Shown here: piece after piece, positions 8,974 to 17,837 of the stretch
Layout of the letters: each line of letters starts with the position of its first letter
How positions within the stretch are numbered: the first letter of the stretch is position 1
Program-made: the position numbers and the translations under genes
Notes under the pieces: generated by a model
The model's input: the letters and a program-made list of their open reading frames with translations, nothing else
The model's database searches: none
What the model was told of the DNA's origin: nothing
NCBI RefSeq assembly: GCF_014084125.1
Contig: NZ_CP048405.1
Span: 3,534,001-3,598,000, forward strand
Source of the DNA: Streptacidiphilus sp. PB12-B1b
GTDB lineage: Bacteria; Actinomycetota; Actinomycetes; Streptomycetales; Streptomycetaceae
Length of the DNA stretch: 64,000 bases
Direction of reading: 5' to 3'

Positions 8974-9369
8974 TCAGCTCTGGTTGTAGAAGCCCGAGTC
9001 GTCGCGCGGGTTGTCGACCACCAGCACCTCGACCTCGGGCGGGGCCAGCAGGAAGACGCGCTTGGCGATCCGCTCGATGGTGCCCCGGGTGCCGAAGATC
9101 AGACCGGAGGCGAAGTCCACCAGGCGCTTGGCGTCGGCATCGGGCATCTCCGACAGGTCCATGATCACCGGGGTGCCGACGCGCACGTGCTCGCCGATCA
9201 CCCGCGCCGACTCGAAGCCGGTCGGCCGGACCGAGGTGATCTGCGGGGCCTGCGGGGCCGGCGCGAACTCCGGAGAGTCCCACGGCTCCTCGTAGTCCGG
9301 CACCGCCACCGGATAGTTCCCGGAGGGCGCCAGCCACCCGCGGTAGTCGTCACGCAGTGCTGCTCCCAT
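8974..9369 (-). CDS. SepF-like cell division protein (small paralogue)
   Basis: A 131-residue protein whose C-terminal ~85 residues form the SepF (DUF552) domain: GTPVIMDLSEMPDADAKRLV, DFASGLIFGTRGTIERIAKRVFLLAPPEVEV. SepF binds FtsZ and tethers the Z-ring to the membrane. The N-terminus lacks the usual amphipathic membrane-targeting helix. Streptomyces has one full SepF in the ftsZ cluster and two shorter paralogues (SflA, SflB) that influence Z-ring placement. The isolated position and small size suggest this is one of the latter, but I cannot say which. The start is ATG 9369, because GGGGAGG lies 6 nt upstream; an in-frame ATG 15 bp further up would place that ribosome site inside the gene. 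Confidence 0.8.
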   Translation of the reverse strand: MGAALRDDYRGWLAPSGNYPVAVPDYEEPWDSPEFAPAPQAPQITSVRPTGFESARVIGEHVRVGTPVIMDLSEMPDADAKRLVDFASGLIFGTRGTIERIAKRVFLLAPPEVEVLVVDNPRDDSGFYNQS

Positions 9370-9846
9370 GCCGTGCCTCCCCATCTGTGCTGCTGCCCCG
9401 TAAGCTGCTGCCCCGTATACGCACGCTCATCCGCATGCGGTTGCGCTGTTTCAGGTGTAACCGTGCCGGGTGTTTCCGTACTGTCCCACCGTGCTGTCTG
9501 AGTATCGCATTGATCACCGACAAGGCACCCGTCCGGACGTGTCGCCGCGCCGTTTTTGTCAACCGATCTGACGTGCGATTGAGACGCTCGTACGAGTCCA
9601 GCGGTTTCATTCGCACAGCTGTGCGAATAGAGGTTCACTGATTATGCTGAGTCGAAAGATGGACGGGTTTTGTCAGGTCGGTTGCGGGCATGGTCCGGCA
9701 ATCGTCCGTTTGTGCGGCTTTCCCGCGACCTTCTGACGCCCCATCATTGCGGCTGTATCAATCCAGGACCAGTGGATTACCCAATCACACCAATCTTCCA
9801 CCTCCGCCGGTGTACACCCGGCGCCGGTCGGGGTCCGGGCCACGGG
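9370..9846. other. 477-bp intergenic region, lower GC than its surroundings
   Basis: Upstream of the sepF-like gene and downstream of the MFS gene. Short open frames here have no ribosome site or typical codon use, so I call none. It holds a 20-bp palindrome (9609-9628) and, near 9805-9825, an imperfect hairpin centred on GGTGTACACC that may end the MFS transcript. Confidence 0.5.
9609..9628. promoter_or_regulatory. 20-bp perfect palindrome, probable protein-binding site
   Basis: ATTCGCACAGCTGTGCGAAT reads the same on both strands. It sits ~240 bp upstream of the sepF-like start in a relatively AT-rich region. The size suits a dimeric regulator, but I recognise no specific family. Confidence 0.55.
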
Positions 9847-11085
9847 TCAGGGGGTGCAGGGCGTGTCCGGTGAGGCGGCCTGCGACGCGACAGCCCCGCC
9901 GTCCCCCTCCGCCCCGGCAGGCCCGCCGACGGCACGCGGAAGGCTGCGGGCCGGAGCCAGCACCCCCGCGCCGAACACCAGGCCCAGCGTCAGAAACGTG
10001 ACCAGGGCGAAGGAGACCGACAGCGAGCTGCCCTGGGCGACCCAGCCGATGGCGGCCGGCGCCAGCAGGCCCGAGGTGTAGGTCACGGTGGCCACGCCCG
10101 CTATCGAACGGCTGGCGTTGTCGCCGCCGCGCCCGGCCGCCGCGAAGCACAGCGGCACCACCACGGCGATGCCGATGCCGAGCAGGGCGAAGCCGGCGAT
10201 CGCCGGGGCGGGGGTGCGGGCGGCCACCACCAGCGCGCCGCCCCCGGCGGCCACGGCGCCGCCCAGCCGCACCGTCCGCACCGCGCCCAGCCGCCGCACC
10301 ACCGCGTCCCCGGACAGCCGGGCAGCCGCCATCATGCAGGCGAAGGCGGTGTAACTGGCCGCCGCCAGGCCCGCCGAGGCGCCCGCCGTGCCGCGCAGGT
10401 AGACGCCGCTCCAGTCGCCGCTGGCCCCCTCGGCGAAGACCGCGCAGAAGCCGACCAGCCCGATCGCCCACGCCGAGCGCGGCGGCAGCGCGAACCGGGG
10501 CGGCGCCTCGGCCTGCGGCTCGGAGCGCACGTCCAGCAGCCCCCGGCAGGCCGGCACGCCCACGGCCGTCAGCACGACGGCCATCGCCCCCAGGTGGATC
10601 CGCGCGTCCCAGCCGAGGCCCGCCGCCAGCACGCCGACCGCCGAGGCCAGCAGCCCGCCGACGCTCCACATCCCGTGCAGCCCGGACATGATGGAGCGTC
10701 CGTAGCGCTGTTCGACCTCCACCCCCTGGGCGTTCATGGCGACGTCGGCGGTCCCGGCGCAGGCGCCGAACACCAGCAGGCTGAGCACCAGCACCGGCAG
10801 ATCGGGCGCCAGGGCGGGCAGCGCCAGCGCCGCGCACCACAGCGTCAGCAGCAGCCGGACGGCGGCCCGGTGGCCGCGGGCGTGGACCAGCCGCCCCGCC
10901 AGCGGCATCGCCAGCGAGGAGCCGATCGCCGGGGCCATCAGCGCCAGCCCCAGTTCGCCCGCGCCCAGGTGCAGATGGGCCTTGATCCACGGGATGCGGG
11001 TGGCGAAGCTCCCGGACACCGCCCCGTGCACGGCGAACACCGTGGCCACCGAGCGCCGCGCGCGTCGTATCTCCGAGTCGCTCAC
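9847..11085 (-). CDS. MFS transporter, 12-TM
   Basis: A 412-residue membrane protein with about 12 hydrophobic helices. It opens with RRSVATVFAVHGAVSGSFATRIPWIKAHLHLGAGELGLAL, an N-terminal pattern shared by the YbjJ-like MFS subgroup. It continues with FGACAGTADVAMNAQGVEVEQRYGRSIMSGLHGMWSVGGL, again characteristic of that subgroup. I use GTG 11085 (VSDSEIRRARRS) since AGGGGG precedes it by ~8 nt; a longer reading adds ten unconvincing residues. A TAGATT -10-like box lies at 11128-11123. The substrate is unknown; subgroup members are predicted exporters of small metabolites. Confidence 0.8.
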   Translation of the reverse strand: MSDSEIRRARRSVATVFAVHGAVSGSFATRIPWIKAHLHLGAGELGLALMAPAIGSSLAMPLAGRLVHARGHRAAVRLLLTLWCAALALPALAPDLPVLVLSLLVFGACAGTADVAMNAQGVEVEQRYGRSIMSGLHGMWSVGGLLASAVGVLAAGLGWDARIHLGAMAVVLTAVGVPACRGLLDVRSEPQAEAPPRFALPPRSAWAIGLVGFCAVFAEGASGDWSGVYLRGTAGASAGLAAASYTAFACMMAAARLSGDAVVRRLGAVRTVRLGGAVAAGGGALVVAARTPAPAIAGFALLGIGIAVVVPLCFAAAGRGGDNASRSIAGVATVTYTSGLLAPAAIGWVAQGSSLSVSFALVTFLTLGLVFGAGVLAPARSLPRAVGGPAGAEGDGGAVASQAASPDTPCTP

Positions 11086-11282
11086 GGCCGAACCCCCTGC
11101 GGCAGGATGGATCAAGGACGGTCAATCTACCGGTTCCCCGGTGCCGGCCTGCGCGTTCACCCGGGAGGGGCGGCGGCACCGGCAAACAGGTGGGGTCCGA
11201 GCGCCTGGTGGGTCGCACATGCGAGGTCTGTGGAGCCCTCTGCCTTGCTTGTGCAATGCTACGAATGACGAGGAGATGTCAG

Positions 11283-11699
11283 ATGCGACAAGATGTAGAT
11301 CATGTGAACAGCTACCGAATCGGTGAGGCGGCAACCCTGCTCGGCGTCAGTGCGGACACCATGCGCCGCTGGGTCGACGCCGGCCGCGTCGGCGCCGAAC
11401 GCGACGAGCACGGGCACCGGATCATCCCCGGCGCCCACCTCGCCGCCTTCGCCAAGGAGCTCGCCGAGCCGGAGACCGCGGCTCAGGAGGGCCTCCCCTC
11501 GTCGGCCCGCAACCGCTTCCGCGGCATCGTCACCGAGGTCGTCCTCGGCGACGTGATGGCCCAGGTCGAGATCCAGGCCGGTCCCCACCGGGTGGTCTCG
11601 CTCATCAGCCGCGCGTCGGCCGAGGAGCTGCGCCTGCAACCGGGGACGCCTGCCACCGCTGTGATCAAGTCGACCAATGTGGTCGTCGAACGCACCTGA
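11283..11699 (+). CDS. HTH (MerR/excisionase-like) plus Mop/TOBE molybdate-binding protein
   Basis: A 138-residue two-domain protein. Residues ~9-55 form a MerR/excisionase-type helix-turn-helix (YRIGEAATLLGVSADTMRRW followed by VDAGRV). Residues ~72-138 form a Mop/TOBE domain (RNRFRGIVTEVVLGDVMAQV, then PATAVIKSTNVVVERT), the fold that binds molybdate or tungstate. ATG 11283 is chosen because GAGGAG lies 7 nt upstream. It is immediately followed by modABC in the same direction, so it is probably the oxyanion sensor or regulator of that operon; a storage role is also conceivable. Confidence 0.85.
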   Translation: MRQDVDHVNSYRIGEAATLLGVSADTMRRWVDAGRVGAERDEHGHRIIPGAHLAAFAKELAEPETAAQEGLPSSARNRFRGIVTEVVLGDVMAQVEIQAGPHRVVSLISRASAEELRLQPGTPATAVIKSTNVVVERT

Positions 11700-11735
11700 G
11701 CTCCCACCGACCCTCTGAACACCTGGGGTACCGCC

Positions 11736-12581
11736 ATGACCGCCACCCACGCCAGCCGCACCACCCGGGCCGCCGCCGCCCTCACCGCGGCCGCCGCGCT
11801 GCTCGTCCTGAGCGCCTGCGGGAGCAGCAGTTCCAGTAGCTCCGCGTCCAGTTCGAGCCCCTCGGCCACTTCCTCCGCCTCCTCCTCGGCCTCGACCGGC
11901 GCGGTCAGCGGCAAGGTGGTGGTCTTCGCGGCCTCCTCGCTGCAGCAGGTGTTCACCAAGCTCGGCAAGGAGTTCCAAGCCGCCAACCCCGGCGCCACGG
12001 TCTCCTTCAACTTCGGCGGCAGCGGCACCCTGGCCGCCAGCATCACCTCCGGCGCCCCGGCCGACGTCTTCGCCGCCGCCAGCGACGCCACCATGCAGAC
12101 CGTCACCAAGGCCGGCGACACCCCCACCACGCCGGTGACCTTCACCAAGAACACCCTGGAGATCGCCGTCGCCCCCGGCAATCCCAAGCACATCACCAGC
12201 CTGGCCGACCTGACCAAGCCCGGCGTCAAGGTCGCGCTCTGCGCCAAGACCGAGCCCTGCGGCGCGGCCGCCGTCACCGCGCTGGCCGACGCCAACGTCA
12301 AGCTGACCCCGGTCACCTACGAGCCCGACGTGACCAGCGCCCAGAACGTCGTCGAGGAGGGCCAGGTGGACGCCTCCCTGGTCTACCGCACCAATGTGCT
12401 GGGCGCGGGCGGCAAGATCACCGGCGTCACCTTCCCGACCGCCGCGCAGGCCGTCACCGACTACCCGATCGCCGTGCTGAAGAACGCCCCGAACGCCACC
12501 GCGGCCCAGGCGTTCGTCGCCTTCGTGCTGTCCGGCACCGGCCAGCAGGTCCTGACCGCGGCGGGCTTCCAGCAGCCGTGA
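11736..12581 (+). CDS. modA: Molybdate ABC transporter, substrate-binding lipoprotein
   Basis: A 281-residue lipoprotein with a signal peptide ending in a lipobox (LLVLSACG), then a long Ser-rich tether before the mature domain. ModA features are the opening VVVFAASSLQQVFTKLGKEF, FNFGGSGTLAASITSGAPADVFAAAS, and VDASLVYRTNVLGAGGKI. It captures molybdate outside the membrane and hands it to ModB. Its TGA overlaps the GTG of modB (GTGA at 12578-12581). It follows the HTH-Mop gene by 36 bp. Confidence 0.95.
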   Translation: MTATHASRTTRAAAALTAAAALLVLSACGSSSSSSSASSSSPSATSSASSSASTGAVSGKVVVFAASSLQQVFTKLGKEFQAANPGATVSFNFGGSGTLAASITSGAPADVFAAASDATMQTVTKAGDTPTTPVTFTKNTLEIAVAPGNPKHITSLADLTKPGVKVALCAKTEPCGAAAVTALADANVKLTPVTYEPDVTSAQNVVEEGQVDASLVYRTNVLGAGGKITGVTFPTAAQAVTDYPIAVLKNAPNATAAQAFVAFVLSGTGQQVLTAAGFQQP

Positions 12582-13447
12582 CCGGTCCCACCACCACACC
12601 GGCCGGGAGCGGTGCCGCCGACACCGCTCCCGGCCGGGGGCCGCGCCGCCGCGCCGCCCGCCGCCACAGCAGCGTGCCGGTGGTGCTGCTGGTCCCGGCC
12701 GTGATCGGGCTGGCCTTCCTGGTGCTGCCGCTGGTCGGACTGCTCGTCAAGGCGCCCTGGAGCAGCATGTCCGGCGAGCTGGACGGCGCCACCGTCTGGC
12801 CCGCGCTGCGGCTCTCGCTGGAGACGGCCACCGCTGCCACCGCCGTCTCGCTGGTTCTGGGCGTGCCGCTGGCCTGGGTGCTCGCCCGCACCGACTTCCC
12901 CGGACGCTCCTTCGTCCGGACCCTGGTGACGCTGCCGCTGGTGATGCCGCCCGTGGTCGGCGGCGTCGCCCTGCTGCTGGTGCTCGGCCGCAACGGCCTG
13001 ATCGGCCAGTGGCTGGACAGCGCCTTCGGCATCACCCTGCCCTTCACCACCCCGGGCGTGGTCGTCGCCGAGGCGTTCGTGGCCATGCCGTTCCTGGTGC
13101 TGAGCGTCGAGGGCGCGCTGCGCGGCTCGGACACCCGGTACGAGGAGGCCGCCGCCACGCTGGGCGCCTCCCGCTTCACCGCCTTCCGCCGGGTCACGCT
13201 GCCGCTGGTCGCCCCCGGCATCGCCGCCGGCGGCGTGCTGGCCTGGGCCCGCGCGCTGGGCGAGTTCGGCGCCACCATCACCTTCGCGGGCAACTTCCCG
13301 GGGACCACCCAGACCATGCCGCTCGCCGTCTACCTGGCGCTGGAGGACGACCCGGCCGCCGCCATCGCGCTCAGCGTGGTGCTGCTCGCCGTCTCGGTGC
13401 TGGTCCTGGCCGGACTGCGCGGGCGCTGGATGGGCGGTGCGGTGTGA
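12578..13447 (+). CDS. modB: Molybdate ABC transporter, permease
   Basis: A 289-residue inner-membrane permease. After a ~30-residue basic cytoplasmic lead come the membrane helices, beginning VVLLVPAVIGLAFLVLPLVG. The binding-protein-dependent permease EAA loop is present (EEAAATLGASRFTAFRRVTL, then PLVAPGI). So is the GEFGATITFAGNFPG motif typical of ModB. The start is GTG 12578, overlapping the modA stop. The end overlaps the modC start (GTGA, 13444-13447), so the three genes are translationally coupled. Confidence 0.95.
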   Translation: MTGPTTTPAGSGAADTAPGRGPRRRAARRHSSVPVVLLVPAVIGLAFLVLPLVGLLVKAPWSSMSGELDGATVWPALRLSLETATAATAVSLVLGVPLAWVLARTDFPGRSFVRTLVTLPLVMPPVVGGVALLLVLGRNGLIGQWLDSAFGITLPFTTPGVVVAEAFVAMPFLVLSVEGALRGSDTRYEEAAATLGASRFTAFRRVTLPLVAPGIAAGGVLAWARALGEFGATITFAGNFPGTTQTMPLAVYLALEDDPAAAIALSVVLLAVSVLVLAGLRGRWMGGAV

Positions 13448-14538
13448 CCGATCCCGGGACCGGCCCCACTGCCTGCGCGGGCGAGGGCGTGGACGCCCGG
13501 ATCGTGGTCGACCGCGGCACGTTCCGGCTGGACGTCGCCCTGCGCGCCCGCCCCGGCGAGGTGTTGGCGCTGCTCGGCCCCAACGGCGCGGGCAAGACCA
13601 CCGCCCTGCGCGCGCTGGCCGGGCTCACCGCGCTGACCGACGGCAGGCTCGCCCTGGACGGCGAGGTGCTGGAGGAGCCCGCGACCCGGCTGCGCGTCCC
13701 CACCGAGGACCGCCCGGTCGGCGTGGTCTTCCAGGACTACCTGCTCTTCCCGCACCTGTCCGCGCTGGACAACGTCGCCTTCGGGCTGCGCACCCGCGGC
13801 CTGCGCAGGGCCCCGGCCCGGGCGGAGGCCGCCCGCTGGCTGGAGCGGGTCGGCCTGGCCGAGCACGCCGCCGCCCGCCCGCGCGCCCTGTCCGGCGGGC
13901 AGGCCCAGCGGGTGGCGCTGGCCCGGGCGCTGGCCCCCAGGCCCCGGCTGCTGCTGCTGGACGAGCCCATGGCCGCCCTGGACGCCCGCACCCGGCTCGA
14001 CGTGCGCTCGCAACTCCGGCGCCACCTCGCCGAGTTCGACGCCGTCGCGGTCCTGGTCACGCACGACCCGCTGGACGCCATGGTCCTCGCCGACCGGCTC
14101 ACGGTGATCGAGGGCGGCCTGGTCGTCCAGGAGGGCAGCCCCGCCGAGATCGCCCGGCACCCGCGCAGCGACTACGTGGCCCGGCTGGTCGGCCTCAACC
14201 TCTACCGGGGCACCGCTGACGGCCACGACGTACGGGTGGACGGCACCGACGCGGTGCTGGCGACCGCCGAGAGCCACCGCGGGCCGGTCTTCGCGGCCTT
14301 CCCGCCGTCCGCCGTCACGCTGCACCGGGAGCAGCCCGACACCAGCGCCCGCAACCTGTGGCCAGCCACCGTGCGCGGCATGGAGCTGCACGGCGACCAG
14401 GTCAGGATCGACCTGGCCGGCGCCCTGCCGATCACCGCCGACCTCACCCCGGCCGCCGTCGCCGACCTGGCGCTGGGCGAGGGCAGCCGGGTCTGGGCGG
14501 CTGTCAAAGCCGCCCAGACGCACAGCTATCCGGCCTGA
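13444..14538 (+). CDS. modC: Molybdate ABC transporter, ATP-binding protein
   Basis: A 364-residue ATPase. Walker A is GPNGAGKTT (about residue 45), the Q-loop is VVFQDYLLFPHLS, the ABC signature is LSGGQAQRVALARAL, Walker B is LLLLDEPMAALD, and the switch His lies in VLVTHDPLDAM. The last ~100 residues form a C-terminal Mop/TOBE-like domain (NLWPATVRGMELHGDQVRID, then VWAAVKAAQTHSYPA) that binds oxyanion and can trans-inhibit transport. The start GTG 13444 overlaps the modB stop. A longer frame open upstream belongs to the modB region in another frame. Confidence 0.95.
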   Translation: MTDPGTGPTACAGEGVDARIVVDRGTFRLDVALRARPGEVLALLGPNGAGKTTALRALAGLTALTDGRLALDGEVLEEPATRLRVPTEDRPVGVVFQDYLLFPHLSALDNVAFGLRTRGLRRAPARAEAARWLERVGLAEHAAARPRALSGGQAQRVALARALAPRPRLLLLDEPMAALDARTRLDVRSQLRRHLAEFDAVAVLVTHDPLDAMVLADRLTVIEGGLVVQEGSPAEIARHPRSDYVARLVGLNLYRGTADGHDVRVDGTDAVLATAESHRGPVFAAFPPSAVTLHREQPDTSARNLWPATVRGMELHGDQVRIDLAGALPITADLTPAAVADLALGEGSRVWAAVKAAQTHSYPA

Positions 14539-14655
14539 TCCGGGGGCCCGCCGCAGATACGACCCGTTCGGCGGTCACCCGAGGGGGTGATCGCGGATGC
14601 GCCGCGTCCACCGGATCAGCACACTCGTCCGCAGGGCGACGCGGGAGGACAGCTG

Positions 14656-15558
14656 ATGCGGGAACGGCACGACCGGCGGCGGGGTCGGGGCAGCGCTGCG
14701 CGCCGGGCCGGGGCCGCCGCCGCGTTGGCGGCCCTGGCCCTGGGCGGCTGCGGCAGCCCGGGCGGCTCCGGTACGGCCGCGGCGGGCTCGCCCCCGCCCG
14801 CCGGGGCGGTGTCGGTGGCGGTCAGCACCAGCCCGCGGAGCTGGTCCACGGAGCGGTTCCAGAAGGCGCTCTCCAAGCACGGCGGCACCTCGCGCACCGC
14901 CAAGGCCACCGTCGGCAACGCCCGGGTCGGGGCGCTGTTCGCCCGCAGCGCCGACGGCGACCACTTCTGCACCGCCAGCGTCGTCCACAGCGCCGCCAAG
15001 GACCTGCTGGTCACCGCCGCCCACTGCGTGCACGGCGGCAAGGGCGGCAGCTACGGCAGCGACCTGGTCTTCGTCCCGGCCTACCGGGACGGCGACGCCT
15101 CCGAGGGGCAGTGGCCGGTCACCCGGATCGTGGTGGACCAGCGCTGGATCTCCTCCTCCGACCCCGATCTGGACGTGGCCTTCGTGACCGTCGGCGAGGT
15201 CGGCGGCAGGAACATCGAGGACGTCCTCGGCGGCAACACCCTGGGCATCGACAAGGGCTTCGGCAAGGTCGTCCAGATCACCGGCTACCCCGCCACCGCC
15301 GTCAGCCCGATCTCCTGCTTCAACCGGACCACCCAGCAGAGCCAGTACCAGATGCGGATCGCCTGCACCGGCTTCCCCGGCGGCACCAGCGGCAGCCCCT
15401 GGCTGGCCTCCTTCGACCGGGCCACCCGCACCGGCACCGTCATCGGCGTCATCGGCGGCTACCAGCAGGGCGGCGACACCGCCGACGTCTCCTACAGCCC
15501 CTACTTCGACGCCGACGTCCAGAGCCTCTACGACCAGGCCGCCGGGGCGAGCGGCTGA
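14656..15558 (+). CDS. Trypsin-like serine protease, predicted lipoprotein
   Basis: A 300-residue exported S1-family peptidase. The signal region ends in a lipobox-like LALGGC, suggesting surface anchoring by lipid. Catalytic residues are readable: His in TAAHCVHG, Asp in DLDVAFV, and Ser in GGTSGSPWLA. The family usually keeps the GDSGSP motif; here it is GTSGSP. ATG 14656 is preferred because GGGAGG precedes it by ~7 nt; an earlier ATG (14587) adds 23 residues with no signal character. It is a single gene, so the substrate is unknown. Confidence 0.85.
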   Translation: MRERHDRRRGRGSAARRAGAAAALAALALGGCGSPGGSGTAAAGSPPPAGAVSVAVSTSPRSWSTERFQKALSKHGGTSRTAKATVGNARVGALFARSADGDHFCTASVVHSAAKDLLVTAAHCVHGGKGGSYGSDLVFVPAYRDGDASEGQWPVTRIVVDQRWISSSDPDLDVAFVTVGEVGGRNIEDVLGGNTLGIDKGFGKVVQITGYPATAVSPISCFNRTTQQSQYQMRIACTGFPGGTSGSPWLASFDRATRTGTVIGVIGGYQQGGDTADVSYSPYFDADVQSLYDQAAGASG

Positions 15559-15691
15559 ACCACTGCGGAATCCGCGCCACAACATCACCACCTCGACCAA
15601 TCCGGCCCGCCGCCCGCGCCGAATCAGGGGTGTTCGGGGGGCAGGGCGTGGGCCGCACAGGTGGTCCGCAGGGACGCAAGGGTGAACAGGG

Positions 15692-17056
15692 ATGCCGGAG
15701 AACGTTGCGACGACGGCCCTGCCGGGGCAGCCGCGGGGGACCGCGAGCGTGCGCGCCGGGCGGGAGCGGGCCGAGTGGGGGCGCAGCGTGGCCGTGGTCG
15801 GCAGCGGGATCGCCGGGCTCAGCGCCGCCCACGAGCTCACCCGCACCGGCGCGAGCGTCACCCTGTTCGAGGCCGACGGGCGGCTCGGTGGCCACGCCCA
15901 CACCCAGGACGTCACCCCCGCCCACGGATCGGCGCTGGCACTGGACACCGCGTTCCTGGTCCACAACGAGCGCACCTACCCGCACCTGCTGCGGCTGTTC
16001 GCCGACCTCGGCGTGGCCACCCAGGACTCGGAGATGAGCATGTCGGTCCGCTGCCTGGGCTGCGGCCTGGAGTACGCGGGCGCGCGCGGCCCCGCCGGGC
16101 TGCTGGCCCAGCCCCGCAGCCTGCTGCGCGGCCGTTACCTGCACCTGCTCACCGAGGTGCCCCGGTTCCACCGGCTCGCCCGGCGGCTGCTGGCCACCCC
16201 GGAGGGCTCGGCGGACGAGATCACCCTGGGCGAGTTCCTCCGCCGGGGCGGCTTCACGCCGTACTTCACCGCGCACTTCATGACCCCGCTGGTGGCCTCG
16301 GTCTGGTCCTGCGCGCCCGGCCTGGCCCAGGAGTACCCGGCCCGCTACCTCTTCGCCTTCATGGACAACCACGGCATGCTGTCGGTCACCGGCTCGCCCA
16401 CCTGGCGCACGGTCGTCGGCGGATCCCGCAGCTACGTGGAGCGCGTCGCCGCCCTGCTGCACGCGGTGCGCACCGGCGCCCCGGTCACCGGGGTGCGCCG
16501 GCACCCCGACGGCGTCACGGTCAGCACCGCCGACGGCCGCACCGACGACTTCGACGCCGTCGTCATGGCCACCCACCCCGACCAGGCGCTGCGCGCTCTC
16601 GCCGACGCCACCGACGAGGAGCGGCAGGTGCTGGGGGCGTTCCAGTACTCGTACAACCCGACCGTGCTGCACCGCGACGCCTCGGTCCTGCCGCGCGCCC
16701 GGCACGCCCGGGCCTCCTGGAACTACCTGATGGCCTCCTGCCTGGACCGCACCGACCAGGTCCGGGTCTCCTACCACCTGAACCGGCTGCTGCGGCTCGA
16801 CGCCGCCGACGACTACCTGGTCACGCTGAACGAGGACCCGGCCGCCCCGGTGGACCCCCGGCACGTGGTCTCCCGCACCGTCTACCAGCACCCGCAGTAC
16901 ACCCGGGAGTCCCTCGCCGCCCAGCGGCTGCTGCCCGGCCTCAACCGGGGCCGCACCGCCTTCGCCGGGGCGTACCACGGCTGGGGCTTCCACGAGGACG
17001 GCTGCCGCTCCGGCGTCCAGGCCGCCGAGGCCCTGCGTGCGGCGGTGCCCGCGTGA
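15692..17056 (+). CDS. FAD-dependent amine oxidase-like oxidoreductase (COG2907 type)
   Basis: A 454-residue flavoprotein. The dinucleotide motif is VAVVGSGIAGLSAAHEL, followed by the acidic end FEADGRLGGHAHT of the first beta-alpha-beta unit. The C-terminal FAD contact is TAFAGAYHGWGFHEDGCRSGVQAAEAL. This COG2907 group is typically encoded beside DUF1365 and cyclopropane-fatty-acid-synthase-like genes, as here. Its members are thought to oxidise or desaturate fatty acyl chains; one characterised relative works in furan fatty acid biosynthesis in Rhodobacter. It is the first gene of a six-gene operon; its TGA overlaps the next GTG (GTGA). Confidence 0.85.
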   Translation: MPENVATTALPGQPRGTASVRAGRERAEWGRSVAVVGSGIAGLSAAHELTRTGASVTLFEADGRLGGHAHTQDVTPAHGSALALDTAFLVHNERTYPHLLRLFADLGVATQDSEMSMSVRCLGCGLEYAGARGPAGLLAQPRSLLRGRYLHLLTEVPRFHRLARRLLATPEGSADEITLGEFLRRGGFTPYFTAHFMTPLVASVWSCAPGLAQEYPARYLFAFMDNHGMLSVTGSPTWRTVVGGSRSYVERVAALLHAVRTGAPVTGVRRHPDGVTVSTADGRTDDFDAVVMATHPDQALRALADATDEERQVLGAFQYSYNPTVLHRDASVLPRARHARASWNYLMASCLDRTDQVRVSYHLNRLLRLDAADDYLVTLNEDPAAPVDPRHVVSRTVYQHPQYTRESLAAQRLLPGLNRGRTAFAGAYHGWGFHEDGCRSGVQAAEALRAAVPA

Positions 17057-17837
17057 GCGCCCCGGCGCGGGCCAGGGCCGCCGGGCCGGGGCCGCGGCTG
17101 CCCGGGCCGTGGGGCGCGGCCCTGTACGACGTCCGGATCGGGCACGTCCGCACCCGCCCGCTGCGGCACGCCTTCCAGCACCGCACCTACCTGTGGCTGG
17201 TCGACCTGGACCGGCTGCCCCGGCTCCCCCTGCTGCTGCGGCCGCTGGCCCGGTTCCAGGCCCGGGACCACCTCGGCGACCCGGCCGGGACGCTGCGCGG
17301 CAACCTGGACGCCTACCTCGCCGACAACGGCGTGGACCTGCGCGGCGGCCGGGTGTTGATGCTGGCCCACGCCCGCTCGCTGGGCCACGCCTTCAACCCG
17401 ATCACGCTCTACTGGTGCCACGGCCCGGACGGCGTGCCGGTGTGCACCGTCGCCGAGGTCCACAACACCTACGGCGGACTGCACTGCTACCTGCTCCGGC
17501 CCGACGCGCAGGGCCGGGCCGAGACCGCCAAGGAGTTCTACGTCTCGCCGTTCTTCCCCGTGGACGGCGGCTACCGGATGGTGGTGCCGCCGCCCGACGA
17601 CCGGCTGCGGCTGACCATCCACCTGGACCGCGACGTCGGGCGGGTGTTCACCGCCACCGTCCACGGCGACCGGCGCCCGGCCTCCCCCTCGGCCTGCTGC
17701 GCGCCGCCGTGCACCACCCCCTTTCCACCCTCGCCGTGTCCGTGCACATCCGCCTCCAGGGCCTGCGCCTGCTCGCCCGAGGACTCCCGGTACAGCCACG
17801 CCCGCGCACCCAGCAGGACGGAGTGACCCGCGCATGA
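17053..17837 (+). pseudogene. DUF1365 protein of lipid-modification operon, frameshifted as sequenced
   Basis: From GTG 17053 the frame gives a clear DUF1365 protein: ALYDVRIGHVRTRPLRHAFQ, GHAFNPITLYWCHG, AEVHNTYGGLHCYLL, and KEFYVSPFFPVDGGYRM. After GDRRPASP the reading becomes Cys/Ser/Pro nonsense. The +1 frame supplies the expected end (LGLLRAAVHHPLSTLAVSVH, then QGLRLLARGLP). The break is a run of five C (17684-17688). Adding one C gives a 261-residue protein whose TGA overlaps the next gene as ATGA, matching every other junction in this operon. DUF1365 has no proven activity but travels with Cfa-like methyltransferases. A sequencing indel seems more likely than true loss. Confidence 0.85.

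Noticed and set aside
9350..9641. Short ORFs of 80-95 codons on both strands in the 9.4-9.8 kb gap
   Set aside because: There is no ribosome site, composition is unlike neighbours (many Cys, Leu, Arg) and starts are buried in the sepF-like gene.
15661..17052. Long plus-strand frame running into DUF1365 from upstream
   Set aside because: Before GTG 17053 it is an out-of-frame shadow of the amine oxidase, rich in Arg/Pro/Gly.
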